Notes: a model not told the origin generated them from the sequence alone. Positions 35,517 through 47,260 are shown, counted from the first letter of the stretch. The stretch: DNA of 64,000 nucleotides from Anodontia alba (GCA_964016985.1 OZ024828.1:82446308-82510307); one strand, 5' to 3'. Numbers and translations: made by a program.

Positions 35517-35730
35517 TTAACCCTTGTCCTGCTGAATAAATTAAGAAGCCACACCTACTTCTAATTTTCAGCCAATCAGATTACTTGATCCGGATTGTTG
35601 CTATAAATTCACATACTTAATAGCAAACAGTGCAGATCCAGATCAGTTGGCTTCTTCAGAAGCCAACTGATCTGGATCTATACTGTTTGCAAAGGCAGGG
35701 TATATCCGGGTTCAGCAGGACAAGGGTTAA
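35517..35730. mobile_element. Complete M1 hairpin MITE
   Basis: TTAACCCTTGTCCTGCTGAA and TTCAGCAGGACAAGGGTTAA. The core gttggcttcttcagaagccaac is perfect. Best reference copy of M1. Confidence 0.9.
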
Positions 35731-36000
35731 GACAAGACTTGCCTAAGCAAAGAGTAAACCCAGATCAAACACAAAGGAACAGAGTCTGATCAGGGTCTAC
35801 ACTGTTTGCCATTCATCCAGCAATTTTAGATGCAGTAGCGAGTACTGAAGTGGACTTCTTAAAATTTTAACGCAAGTATGGTAAGGAGTTGAGGTGAGTT
35901 GAGATGTCCAAATATTTGGGTGAGTATAATAGGTGGACTTGGCTATCTAGTTACGCTGTGAAAATGGCAAACAGTGCAGACCCAGATCAGAACTAGAAAA
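35731..36000. mobile_element. CAAACAGTG-family MITE, partial
   Basis: taaacccagatcaaacacaa / cagagtctgatcagggtcta, then gccattcatccagcaatttt and a second half core at 35970-35995. Confidence 0.55.
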
Positions 36001-36680
36001 TGTGTTTGTAAAACACTATGCCCCCAACTATATGCTTTCCCTTAAATATGTTTTTACCGTAATACTTAAGCACATAAAATGGCAAAGTTCAAAAGTCGAA
36101 AAAAAGTAACAAAAATTAAATTGACGATAATGCCAAAACCACATGCACATCTACAGACAATGACAAAAGAGCTTGCAAAGTTTCAAATTGATTGGTGCAA
36201 AACTGTGTGAGGACTTGCGCACACACAGAAAAGGGGAATAACTCCGCAAGGAGAACCCCGGTGGAAAAAAAAATACGGATCCGCTTATTTTTCATGCTGA
36301 TGCTATATATGAAATTTCAGGATCCTAGCTCTAACCATTCCTGGCCATATCCAAAGCGTTATGGATAAACGGACAAAAATGGCTAGGTTCAAAAGTTGAA
36401 AAAAAAGTGACTAAATTGACGATAATGCCAAAATTAAATGCACATCTACAGACCATGACAAAAAGGCTTACAAAGTTTCAAACTGATTGGTAAAAAAACT
36501 GTATAAGGAGTTAGACACACACGGTGCTCACTGTAATGCACTTTAATAGTATTTAAGCCCCAAAGTGTCTAAGTTCAAAAGTCAAAAATGACAAAACTTA
36601 AATTGTTGATAATGCTAAAAGCACATGCACATCTACAGACCATGACAAAAGAACCTTCAAAGTTTCAAATAGATCTGTAT
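36001..36680. repeat. Bivalve tandem repeat
   Basis: The phrase cacatgcacatctacagac recurs near 36139, 36437 and 36626, with gataatgccaaaa[ac] before and caaagtttcaaattgattgg after. Unit length varies. Confidence 0.7.
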
Positions 36681-36960
36681 TAACCCTTGTCCTGCTGAAT
36701 AAATTAAGATGCCACTCCCACTTCTAATTTTCAGCCAATCAGGTTACTTGATCCGGAATGTTGCTATACATTTACATACTCAATGGCAAACAGTGCAGAT
36801 CCAGATCAGTTGGCTTCTTCTAACTGATCTGGATCTACACTGTTTGCAAAGGCAGAGTATATCCGGGTTCAGCAAAATATCAGAATTTTTTATCTGAAAA
36901 TTTTCAATTTTTGGAGGTGAAATTTTCTATATATTTGAAAAGGCGTGCTTTCGTAATGTT
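36680..36960. mobile_element. M1 MITE fused to the end of an M2 MITE
   Basis: M1 left part from TTAACCCTTGTCCTGCTG through the core (tip shortened to cttcttctaactg) to ccgggttcagca. It then changes directly to M2 sequence (tatctgaaaattttcaattt ... gcgtgctttcgtaatg). Confidence 0.7.
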
Positions 36961-38895
36961 TTACTGTTTTCCAGCTGCTATAATGGCAAAGTCCAAAACT
37001 TGGCACAACTTGGTAAATATATATTTTACGGAATTGGCTAAAAAAAAGTTAATCAGGTCATCTAAACATTGATCCTAAACTGTGTGCAGAATATCAGAAT
37101 CCTTTTCTAGCTGCTGTAATGGCAAAAGTCCAAACATTGGCATAACTCAATCAATATTTTACGTAATTTGCTAAAAGTTAATCAGGTCATCTAAACATTG
37201 ATCCTAAACTGTGTACAAAATATCAGAATCCTATCTCAAGCAGTTTTTGCGGTGACAAGGTTTTCCCATTGTTATACAGACAAAGTCGAATGGGGCATAA
37301 CTTGCATTTTTACGGAATTTTGGCAAAAGTTAACCAGGTCATATAAACATTGATTCTAAAGTGTGTACAAAATATCAGGATCGTAGCTCAAGCGGTTTTC
37401 CAGACACTGTGTTGACAAGGTTTTCCCACTTTCATAAAGGCAAAGTCGAAAGGAGCATGACTCCGCCAATGGTTTACGTAATTAGCCCAAAAGTTAATCA
37501 GGCCATCTATATATATATCTTAAATAGTTGGCAAAATATCAGGAGCCTACTTTAAAGACACATTTTGGATTGCATAACACCCTAATGACTCCAAGGAGAT
37601 TAAGATAAGAAATTCTTGAAGACTTTGGCCATCCTTTCAGGTAGGGGTCTGATAAGGGGAAATTAGATTTTATATCAGCAAAGTTTAAGATGAAGACAGA
37701 GAAACAAATGTGGGTAATTTGGTGATAATTTGATGTTGTTTTTTTTCTAGTTATTCAATAAAATATACCTGGTTTTTGTTCATTAGAACTGTCTCTCCCA
37801 GGCAGTTCTAATGAAACCCACAATATATCTCATGGTGAAATACAGATATTTATGCTATACGCTAATTTATCACCAAATGCCCCCTTTATTTGTTTCTTTG
37901 GATCAAATACAGAAGATTAGGAAGATAGTATGAGAAGCTTTTTGGCATAAAATACAAATTCTAAATTGTCCAAGACTTTTTTGACATATTCCATAATGTA
38001 TTGTTTTACTGAAATGGAAATGGAATAATTGTGCAGTGTTCTTATTTACTTTAGAAAATAAATAAATAAATAAATATTTTCAATTTTATATTTCTATTTC
38101 AGTTCATTTGTACTTTTTCACAATGCAAGAAAAAAACAACACCTTTGTGTTTAGAAAAAAAAAAAACTATCAAAAAAAAAAAAAAAAAAAAATAATAATA
38201 ATAAATAAAAAAATAAAATGATACAATACAAATCAACAAATAAAATCAAGTTAAATGCAAAATTTGTAAATGAATTTATTTGATAGTAACATATTGAATA
38301 CTGCTCAATTTTAAGAATTAACCCTTATATGGCCCCACCTAAGGAGACTTAACAGCCTTATAAAGACTCCATAATCACTTAGATAAGATAAGCCTTTGAT
38401 GTGCGCTCTGTTATCAGGACTGTATATTGGGGGTGATCATGAAGGGGGGGTCTAGCCAAAGAAGGAAAAAAATGTGTCTTTAAGAGGTTTTCTAGAAATC
38501 GTGTTGGCAACGTTTTACCATTGTAATACAGGCAAAATCGAATGTGGCGTCTCTGCCATTTTTTTTTTTAATTTTTTTTTACGAATTTCGCTCAAAAGTT
38601 AATCAGGTCATTTAAACATTACTCTTAAACAGTATGCAAAATATCAGGATCCTAGCTCAAGCGGTTCTCTAGAGATCGTGTTGACAAGGCTTTCCTATTG
38701 TTATAATAGCAAAGTCCGAAAGGGGGCATAACTCCATCAATAGTTTACGGAATTCGCCCAAAGTTAATCAGGACGGCTACGCACTGATCCTAAACTGTAT
38801 GCCAAATATAATACATGTAGCTCAAGCGGCTCTCTAGATATCGTGTTGATACGGTTTTTCTATTGCTATAATGGCAAAGTCAAAAAAAGGGACAT
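36961..38895. repeat. ~163-bp degenerate tandem repeat, split by an insertion
   Basis: gttaatcaggtcatctaaac recurs near 37168, 37330 (variant), 37493, 38598 and 38764, with atcaggatcctagctcaagc and gtgttgacaaggttttccc inside units. Steps are 162-166 bases. Confidence 0.8.
37556..38479. mobile_element. 924-bp TTAA-flanked element inserted in the tandem repeat
   Basis: Inverted ends AGACACATTTT and AAAATGTGTCT flanked by TTAA at 37552-37555 and 38480-38483. The repeat resumes on the far side. The interior holds a palindrome (gtaatttggtgataattt / ctaatttatcaccaaatg) with an M6-type core, long A runs near 38160-38200, and no coding region. Confidence 0.78.
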
Positions 38896-39480
38896 AAATA
38901 GACATGAAGGCGATGAACTGGAATCGATACGATAACCCGACACCTTCCGTCCAAGCCACCAAAGGGAAAGAAGGACGCACTTAAAGCAACGGCACCACAA
39001 TCAAAACAATACAAGCAGAAAACCAAAAAGACTTTCTTTCCCAAAAAATGACCAAACGGCTATCCAAAATAATAATAATAAAAAAAAAGCTCACCACGAC
39101 ATGTATACATGCAAAGACATCCAATAACTCCCATATAACTCTGTCATACTAGGTCCGACGAATTCGTTTATTTTCTATGCTCATGTCCTTTATACCTTTA
39201 TAAAATTTTAAGTTCCTAGCATAAGCCATTCTCTAGTTTCACAAGCACCTAAAAGCGTAACGGACAGACGGACGGACAGGCCCAAACTAATATGCACCCC
39301 CCTCTCGCCCGCCCGCTCCCAACTCAACTTCTTCGAAATTGGGGGCGGGGGGGGGGGCGGGGGGGGGGGGGGGCAGGGTGGAGAGAGAGCGGGGGAGGAG
39401 GGCATAAAACACAACTCCGGCCACTAACCTGAGCAGGAGTCCAAGTAACAATTTAAGATATTTTAATAATCAAATTACAC
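38896..39480. other. Unassigned DNA with a very G-rich tract
   Basis: From 39341 to about 39400 the + strand is almost all G (gggggcgggggggggggcgg and further runs), with C-rich blocks just before it. The open frame across it on the other strand is a proline artefact. Confidence 0.5.
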
Positions 39481-41510
39481 ACATTTTAGCACACCTGAGC
39501 ACAAAGTGCTCATGGCGAGCTGATCAGTCAATGTTTGTTGTGCGTTGTGCGGCGTCAATAATTTGCTTCAAATGACAACTCTTCCAACATCCCTGGGCCA
39601 ATTTCAAGCAAACTTCATAGGAATGTTGCCTAGGTGACTATCTACCAAAATAGCTAAGATGGTTCCGTTCCAATGAGCCAGATGGCTGGCAAAGCTAATA
39701 CTAGAAGAATCTATTTTGAACCTCTTCTCTTGAACCAAAAGGCCAACTGAATTCAGAATCAGAATATTTTACTGGTGATACATCATTAGACATTCATTCA
39801 CCAGGGCCAACGATTGCAAAGACTAGTCTCTAGATCTCACAAGTGATGTGAATCTGGCGACAGGATCCTCAGAACTTTCAGCAGAGGAGATTATAGATTC
39901 AGGGAGGGAGGCATTCCAATCCCTAATGGTGTCTGGAAAGAAACTGTACTTATAAATGTCAGATCTAACATATTGCACTTGAAATGTCATTGGGTGTTGA
40001 TTCCAGATCAAAGTCAAAATCATTCCGACTTAAAACATGATAGGAAGTATCGGAGTATAGGGGCGGCTTGCAGATCAAAAATAGTTTAAATCGTTCCGAT
40101 CGGAAATCCAAGATGACTGCCTTCTTGAAAATCTATTTTGAACTTCTTCTTCTGAACGGAAAGGCCAAAACGGTAGGAAGTCTCGGGGTGACTTACAGAT
40201 CAAAGCTAAAATCATTCCGATCGGATATCCAAGATGGCCGCCATGCAAGCCATCTTGAAAATCTACTTTGAATTTCTTCTCCTGAACTGAAAGGCCAATT
40301 GCATGAAACTTGATAGAAAACATAGGGGTGACTTGTAGATCAAAAATAGCCAAAATCGTTCCTATCGCAAAATCCAAGATGGCCGATCTATTTTGAATTT
40401 CTTTTCCTCTACACCTACATAGTACGTCAGCGCAGTCACTCTTATCTATTATGCGACGAGTGGTGGTGCTAGATCTGGATACGGAAAAGAAAGATAGTTA
40501 GAAGAACCGGGGACCGTTAAAAGGCAGAAAGAAATTGGAAAGTTTTGCCCAGCCACATTTTCATCCTTTCATCTCAAACCACTCCGGCAAATGGGTATGG
40601 GCACCCAACCGGCACAGCTCTGAGAATCACTAGGAACTATTTGTAGCTGGCGCCGGCTGCAGGTTTAGAACTTAATTTTGGACAGCCCCTGCTTGAAGGA
40701 TACCAAATCAGAGGCTTCAGCAATGAATACTGGCAGTGCTCCTAAATTGAAAGGCCAGTTGACTTGAAACTTGGTAGACAGTATAGGGGTGACTTGCAGA
40801 TAAAAAATAGCTAAAGTCGTTCCGTTCGCAAAATCCAAGATGGCTGCCACGGCCGCCATTTTGAAAATCTATTTTCAATTTGTTCTCCTGAACCGAAAGG
40901 CCGATTGACAGGAAATATCGGGTCCATTGATGGGTCCGAGCCTTAACCAAAAGGCTAATTGACTCAAAACTTTATTGGGAGTATCGAGGTGACCTACAGA
41001 TCAAGAATAGCTAAAATAGTTCAGACCGGAAATTCAAGATGGCCGCCATCTTGAAAATCTATTTTGAACTTCTGTATTGAAAGGCCAATTGACTCGAAAC
41101 TTGGTAAAAAGTATTAGAGCAACTTGTAGATGATTCGTGGATCAAAAATAGCTAATATTATTCCTATCGGAAATTCAAAATGGCCGTCATGGCTGCCATC
41201 GCATCTTGAAAATGTTTCTAAAATCGTTCTGATCGGAAGTCCAAGATGGCCGCCATCTTTAAAATGAGTTAATTTTGAACTTCTCCAGAATGGAAATGCC
41301 AAATGACTCGATACTTAATAGGAAGTATCAGAGTGACTCGTTGATCAAAAATAGCTAAAATCGTTTCGATCAGTGTTTCAAGCCGAAAAGCCAAAGACTG
41401 GAAACTTGTTAGGAAGTATCGGAGTGTCTTGTAAATCAAAATTGTTCAGATCGGAAATCAAAGTGGCTGCCACGACCGCCAATCTATTTTGAATTTCTCC
41501 TGAACCGAAA
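39481..41510. repeat. Degenerate ~130-145 bp tandem repeat (aagatggccgccat type)
   Basis: cagatcaaaaatagctaaaat and ccaagatggccgccat recur from 39660 to 41470 (for example 40072, 40198, 40334, 40798, 40997, 41142, 41341). The opening agcacacctgagcacaaagtg is a typical bivalve start. Confidence 0.8.
39823..40023 (-). pseudogene. C-terminal piece of a LINE ORF2 protein
   Basis: On the - strand the frame reads RSDIYKYSFFPDTIRDWNA, then LPESIISSAESS. This is the motif found at the C terminus of many animal non-LTR retrotransposon ORF2 proteins (Y-x-SFFP-x-T-I-x-x-WN-x-LP). It ends at a stop at 39823. Only ~65 codons remain, embedded in tandem repeats. Confidence 0.7.
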
Positions 41511-41514
41511 GGCT

Positions 41515-41910
41515 CGTGGGTCGAACCCAGGCCGTAGTGCTGAAAGGAATGAACTCGGTGGATGTCCCTGTGACATTTGGTGTGCCACAGGGTTTTGTCA
41601 TTGGGCCTCTCCTTGTCCTGCTTTATATCAACGACTTACTCAGTCCCAGGCAAGACTCTTTGTCGATGATGTGGCAGTCTGTTTGAAAGTCAATTCCTCA
41701 CAGGATGTGAACACGCTCCAGGCAGACGTTGATACCCTTCAAGAATGGGAACGAACCTGGGACATGAAGTTAACCCAGGCAAATGCCAAGTGCTCCACAT
41801 CACAAGGTAAAAGCAACCACTTCAGCCCAGTATTCCCTCCATGCTAAATATCTTGGGGTAACTATCTCATAGGATTTGAACTGGAATGCCCATGTAGACT
41901 CCGAAGAACT
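41515..41910 (+). pseudogene. LINE reverse-transcriptase fragment, frameshifted
   Basis: + strand pieces read [15 protein letters not shown] and LYINDLLS, then in another frame [14 protein letters not shown] (the catalytic [FY]-x-DD box), LQEWERTWDMKLT and KYLGVTIS. The order is that of the RT palm of non-LTR elements, with a deletion and frame change between YINDL and FVDD and further changes later. It is not functional. The opposite strand to 39823 argues for two separate insertions or a rearrangement. Confidence 0.85.
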
Positions 41911-41929
41911 TTAAAATCTCGATTTTCAA

Positions 41930-42890
41930 CTTTCGGCCCAAATCTTTCCATGCTTGAATATCAAATTGAACTCTATTATTAAACTAGCTTATAATCCGTT
42001 CGATTTGAGAATGCATATTTCCAATCGTAAACAAAGAAAAATATCTTTTGTTTCTTCTTCGTAGTACGATGAAAAAAAAAAAACGAAATGAAAAAATTCA
42101 AACATGTACGAATATTGACAGCAACAAGCTCATTTGAGGTCGAATGGTCGAATTGGGGCTCCTACGGGAAAACTGCTCATTTCTCTTTTAAATGAGAAAA
42201 ACCCACATTGCTACATTCATTCTAGACAGTACTTCCCATTTTTATTTCACTATGTTACCAATAGCACAGTTTTCTGCTGCAAAAAAGTGACTTTGAATAA
42301 TAATAAAACAAGTTGGGGTGGGGGGGAGGGGGAGGGGGGGGGGGGAGAATAGTTATATATAACCCCACTAAGAACCCCATAAAACTAGAAGAAAACCGAT
42401 GTTCTTCAAATGCATACACATTTTATAAAAACAACCTGAAATAGTTACGCCGGGCTGGAGCCCAGCGTAAATAACGGGATAATGGCAGCCGTTTATTATT
42501 ATCAATATTAGAAGACATTTATCTGTTTATATTATTATAACAACACCGCTAGTTTATTTATTTATTTATCTATTTTTGCAATTATTTATTTATTTTTATT
42601 TTTTCATTTTCCTTTTTATTGAATCCCTAATACTTAAGACGAATGGACATACGAAGGGAGAGACGTCACTCCAAACCTTTTTCTCTCAATTCTCTGATGG
42701 AGCTACCACCAATGAGAAAACTCAGATTCTTTCCTTTAAGAGTAGCACTCACTTCCCCCTTCCGCCCGCACCCCCCCCCCCCCCTCCACCCCTCTGTGTG
42801 GACATTTCTGTTCAGCTTGAGTTGTTTCCTTTTGAAAAGGAAAGTAAAAAGACTCATTTTACCTTTCAGACCGGCGGACCAAATCAGATA
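41930..42890. other. Unassigned AT-rich DNA with G and C homopolymer tracts
   Basis: A G-rich tract (gggtgggggggaggggga) at 42315-42347 and a C run at 42769-42784. Between them are T-rich stretches and a short hairpin ttacgccgggctggagcccagcgtaa-like near 42444. No gene seen. Confidence 0.45.
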
Positions 42891-42892
42891 CC

Positions 42893-42965
42893 TTTGCAAA
42901 TAGTGTAGATCCAGATGAGACGGCTCATAATGAGCCGTTTCATCTGGGTTTACACTATTTGCCAT
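42893..42965. mobile_element. Hairpin MITE core, GAGACGGCTC tip
   Basis: tttgcaaatagtgtagatcc, agatgagacggctc, then gagccgtttcatctgggt and ttacactatttgcca. Nearly perfect pairing, including a shared change from CAAACAGTG to CAAATAGTG in both arms. Confidence 0.8.
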
Positions 42966-43229
42966 TCTGTTTTTTTTTTTTTGTTTTTTTTTTGCCTGAA
43001 ACCCCTATTTGCATCAAGTGGACATGTCCAAATTCAAGGATGGAAGAGTTCACTACAGAAACTCATGGGTGAAAGGGTTAATATAAAATGACACATAGCA
43101 ATATAAAATGAAACATCAAACTCATATTTTGGGTATGCATCATCACATTCAGCCTTTATCCAAATACCAAGCTAAATAACAATATTCTGAGATAGATCAA
43201 GGATTAACTTTTTAGAAATTGGAGACTTT

Positions 43230-43466
43230 TTAACCTTTACCACTCTCTGGCTTTTCAGTAGATTTGTCATATATTTGTCAGTCCTCCCAGAAAACAGGAT
43301 TTGACACTTCATGCAGTTGTCTCCAAAACAGGATTTGACATTTCATGCAAATTGTCTCCAGTGCAGACAATTTGCATGAAATGTTAAATCCCACTTACTG
43401 GGAAAAATAAGAAAAATATTTCAATATGTCATCTGCTGAAAATTTTACTTGGGGTGCTAAGCGTTA
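43230..43466. mobile_element. M3 MITE with duplicated left arm
   Basis: ttaacctttaccactctctg at the left. The arm aaaacaggatttgacatttc appears twice (about 43272 and 43326). The tip gtctccagtgcagac is followed by the right arm to ggggtgctaagcgtta. Confidence 0.75.
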
Positions 43467-43767
43467 CACTGGGTTTAAGTTAGGAAACTGAACGCATCAT
43501 TTACTGATTTCACCAAGCTTTTATAAAAATTCCACTGGAAAATGAAATATTCAGGAACAAGACTACAAACCCATCTCTGTATTCCCAGCTGGCATTTGCA
43601 CTGCACCAAGACAAAAATGTGGGCCTCCTCAAGCTAAAAGGTGTCTTCGAACATGCGCAAAGACCGAATCTCTAACCACTGTATTCATGTCGTGAATAGA
43701 TGACATTTTAAAATATAAGATTAAGAATAAGATTATGGTTAATCTTTCCGAGACAATATCTTTCCAG

Positions 43768-43868
43768 CTAGCATTATACATAAATCTATAGCGGGCCGTT
43801 ATCGGCCCGTCAGCTACCCTGACGGGCCGACAACGACCCGCTATAGATTTATGTATTATGTATAATGC
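43768..43868. repeat. GC-rich palindrome in AT-rich DNA
   Basis: ctatagcgggccgttatcgg / ccgacaacgacccgctatag around cccgtcagctaccctgacggg, with AT-rich outer arms agcattatacataa / ttatgtataatgct. Arms of about 45 bases with few mismatches. Confidence 0.85.
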
Positions 43869-44117
43869 TTACTGGGTTTCCTAGACAGTATTTTCAAGAA
43901 GTCTGCAAATGTCAAACCTTATTTTCTGCCAAAAAGAATAAAATGGCTATTTGATGTCTGCTGAATTTGCCTACTAAATATATCAAAGCACTGAGAGTGC
44001 TGATGGGGGCGACTGTCTGATCTCTTGAACTGACTGGGATTTACTTTGAAAAAAAAAAAAAAAAAAAAGCAATACATAAACAGTACTCAATAATTGCACC
44101 CGTTTGGGTTTAACCCG

Positions 44118-44286
44118 TTTAATGTAGATATCTGCATATAAAAAACAGATATATCTTTTAATAAATAAAGATATCTGCATTTTTTTGGAATTATAGATAT
44201 CTAATTGGAAAGCAGATATCTGTAACTGAACTAGGTATATATCAAACTGAAATGCGGACATTGGTATTTGATCCTTATGTTCGATC

Positions 44287-44338
<52 letters not shown>

Positions 44339-44531
44339 TTGGGAAAAGGAGCATAACACGATCAGTTATCAAGTCGCAGCGGACCAGATAACATGGGCCC
44401 GAAAAGGGCACAATCTTTTACTTGTAAATTTTACATTTTATGTTATTTTTTAAAATAGAAAACCTCTGAGAAGGCGAAAGCCGAAAGGCCTCAGGTTAAC
44501 AAATTATTTGCACTGTTAATGATTAACTCTG

Positions 44532-44602
<71 letters not shown>

Positions 44603-44830
44603 GCATTTCAATCAGAGATATCTACATGTCAAATACAGATATCTGCATTTCAATTAGAGATAACTCTAATTAAACTGGATTCTGGATATCTGCATTTAAA
44701 ATACAGGTATTTCTAATTGAAATGCGTATATCTGTATCTGAATTTCTAAATTAAATACATATATCTGTATTTCAATTAGAGATATCCGCATTTCAATAAG
44801 AGATATCAGTATTTAGGCTTGAATTAGAAT
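44118..44830. repeat. agatatctgcatttcaatta minisatellite with two (TA)n runs
   Basis: Short diverged units around gatatctgcattt / aattagagatatc run from 44118 to 44265 and 44600 to 44815, in both directions. (TA)n runs lie at about 44290-44336 and 44535-44600. All apparent proteins here are repeats of Ile-Tyr. Confidence 0.85.
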
Positions 44831-45722
44831 ATCCCTATTCACTCCACTTCTGGAAAACTGATACCTCCCTCGCTTTTTACATGCGCACCGTTCACCATGT
44901 ACAAATACTACAGACGACACAAGAAACTTATTAAAGACGCCAAAGATTTCACATCATCATCTCTTTACAATCAAACCTGTCGCTATAAACATTCCCATAT
45001 TTTTGTTTACAAACAAACATACCTAAACTTTATTCGCATAGGCCACCATCTTTGTTTTGCCAAAAGACAGCTTGAGAATAGTGTGACTTTTTTTCAGAGA
45101 TTACTACAGAGCGCGAAATTTGCACCGATTTCTGTTGGCAAAAAAAAAAAAAAAAAAAGAAATGTTTCCCGCAATTTTCTGCGCGATTTCCAATTTTTCC
45201 GGACCTTAAGATATTTAAGAAGTTGGTTTTCGTACATTTTTTTTCTCTGACATGAAAGCAAGTTATCAAATATTGATAAAAATTCAATAATATCGCTCAT
45301 CTTCAGTGGATGTTACATGTTACAAAGGGAAACAACTTAGTTTATACGTTACCGAGGCTATACAAGAGAAACAACTCAATCACCAGATAGCATTATATTG
45401 GCAGGAAATGCCAGACATATCCTTTAAATATTTTATTCTGATAATAATCGTAGAAAATATGTTGTTTGCATGTTCTGAAACAGAACTTAAGCTAACTGTT
45501 ATAACGGTACGAAATGATCTGCTGCGAAACGTTCCGCCTATATTACCCAGAAAGATAGTTCAAACTGGTCATTTCGAGCAATATCTTTCGCTCAGCTTTC
45601 AACAGGGCACTAGATTAGTAGAAAGAAAAGAAGACATGCAGAATATTTAATAGGTGAGTTAATGCCTCCAAAGACGTATAAAATTAAGTCCTTGATGCCT
45701 CGCACCTTGTGGATTTTGACTA
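44831..45722. other. Unassigned DNA
   Basis: Contains open frames of up to 117 codons with no recognisable motif and unusual composition; they are judged chance. An A run is at 45140-45158. No repeats recognised. Confidence 0.4.
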
Positions 45723-45744
45723 TTCATATCCCAGTAGGTCTAAT

Positions 45745-46640
45745 CCACGTAATCAGGCTGATTACGCGAAATCAACTTTTCTCCGCGTAATCAACCTGTA
45801 AAAATGAAATTTCGGGGTATATAGTGGGTTTATTTTATATTTTATTAAACAAATATCTTTATACACCTAATATACACACATTTATAAAAAAAAATATTTG
45901 GGAAGGGTGATTTTGGACAATACCTCGGGTTTGTATTGAAACTACTGCCGCGTAATCCAACTACTAGAGCTGTTCACGAAACCAGTCTGTTAGTCCGCGT
46001 AATCAACATATAAAATGCAAATTTCTGGGTATATATTTGTTTTTTTTTTTAGTAAAAATATTCCATTTATACACCTGATATACACACATATATAAAAATG
46101 AAATAGATCTATTTAGGAAGGCTGATTTTGGCCAAAACTTCGTATGTGTATTGAAAACTACTGCCGCGTAATCAAACTTTGTTCACGAAATCAGCCTGAT
46201 AGTTCGCGTAATCAACCCGTAAAAATCAAATTTCGAGGTATACAAGGGTTTATTTGGTATTTTAGTAAAAATAATATCTTTATACACCTAATATACACAC
46301 ATTTATAAAAATAGAATATTTAGGAAGGGTGATTTTGGAGAAAACTTCGAATGTGTACTGCCGCGTAATCAAACTTCAAGGTTGTTCACGAAATCAGCCT
46401 GATAAAAGTTGATTTTGGGAAATATGTTGGTTTATTTCGTGTTTCATGTATAGATAGATATAACTTTATAAGTCTACTGTATATGCAAAATATTCTTTGA
46501 AAAATATTTAGGGAGTTGTGGTATTGGAGAAAACTTTCAATGCGTGTTGATGCTATTGCCGCGTAATCAATATTTTTTGTTCGCGAAATCAGTTTATAAA
46601 ATCAAATTTCGGGGGATATAGGGGTTTATTTTAATTGTTA
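45745..46640. repeat. Subterminal ~190-211 bp repeats of the MULE-like element
   Basis: cgcgtaatcaacctgtaaaa recurs as variants near 45785, 45996, 46206, about 46400 and 46580, with ctttatacacctaatatacac and aactactgccgcgtaatcaa in each. Steps shrink from 211 to about 185 bases. Such repeats often hold transposase binding sites. Confidence 0.82.
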
Positions 46641-46984
46641 TTTTAAGTAATGTATAAACTTGTTAACACCTATATATCCTGAGAAAAGTATTTAGGAAAG
46701 GTTAGTTTTCAGGACATCAGATTATTTGTTAGAACAAAATGATCGATTTCCATTAGGTTGCATTATTATCAGCTGTTCGTTTAGCAAAATCAACAAAGAC
46801 GAAACAGACCATCTTTTACAATATTAACAATACATCCAATAGTGTTTTATTACTTCAGAGTAAATTTGGAATTTGATCACAGTATTGTAAGTGTCCTATT
46901 CGCCGAATCCGTAAATCTGTAAATTCAATGTTTCAAATTTTAGCAACAATTTTTCAACATTTTTAGTCAATACAAAGCTATGCG

Positions 46985-47100
46985 ATGAATGTCAATATGT
47001 TTTATTCCTACACAAAAACATTGATTGTGGGTACACGTTCGAACCGCATCGATGAGTCGATGAGGCGGAAGAACAAGTATCCACAATCTATGTTTTAAAC
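46985..47100. mobile_element. Hairpin repeat inside the MULE-like element
   Basis: acaaaaacattgattgtggg / tatccacaatctatgtttt with tip cgcatcgatgagtcgatgagg. Same layout as the M2/M6 cores. A (gaaa)n run follows. Confidence 0.65.
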
Positions 47101-47129
47101 CTGAAAGAAAGAAAGAAAGAAAGAGCCTT

Positions 47130-47260
47130 TAAATAAATCATTATTGACATTTGTCCGGGACACGTGATCGTTGATCTAGTACAGGTATTAAAGATAGCCA
47201 ATAATCCTTTAATTAAATCATTATTGATAAGGGCCCGAGACACGTGATTGATAATTGGTC
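47130..47260. repeat. ~90-bp duplication with CACGTG motifs
   Basis: aaatcattattgacatttgt...gggacacgtgatcg is repeated as aaatcattattgataaggg...gagacacgtgattg. Confidence 0.6.

Noticed and set aside
39208..39414. Proline-rich open frame on the - strand
   Set aside because: It is the translation of a G homopolymer tract.
43983..44411. 142-codon frame on the - strand
   Set aside because: It translates the TA microsatellite and an A run (Ile-Tyr and Phe repeats).
45306..45650. 114-codon frame on the + strand
   Set aside because: No motif, no splice or start context, and composition like its AT-rich surroundings.
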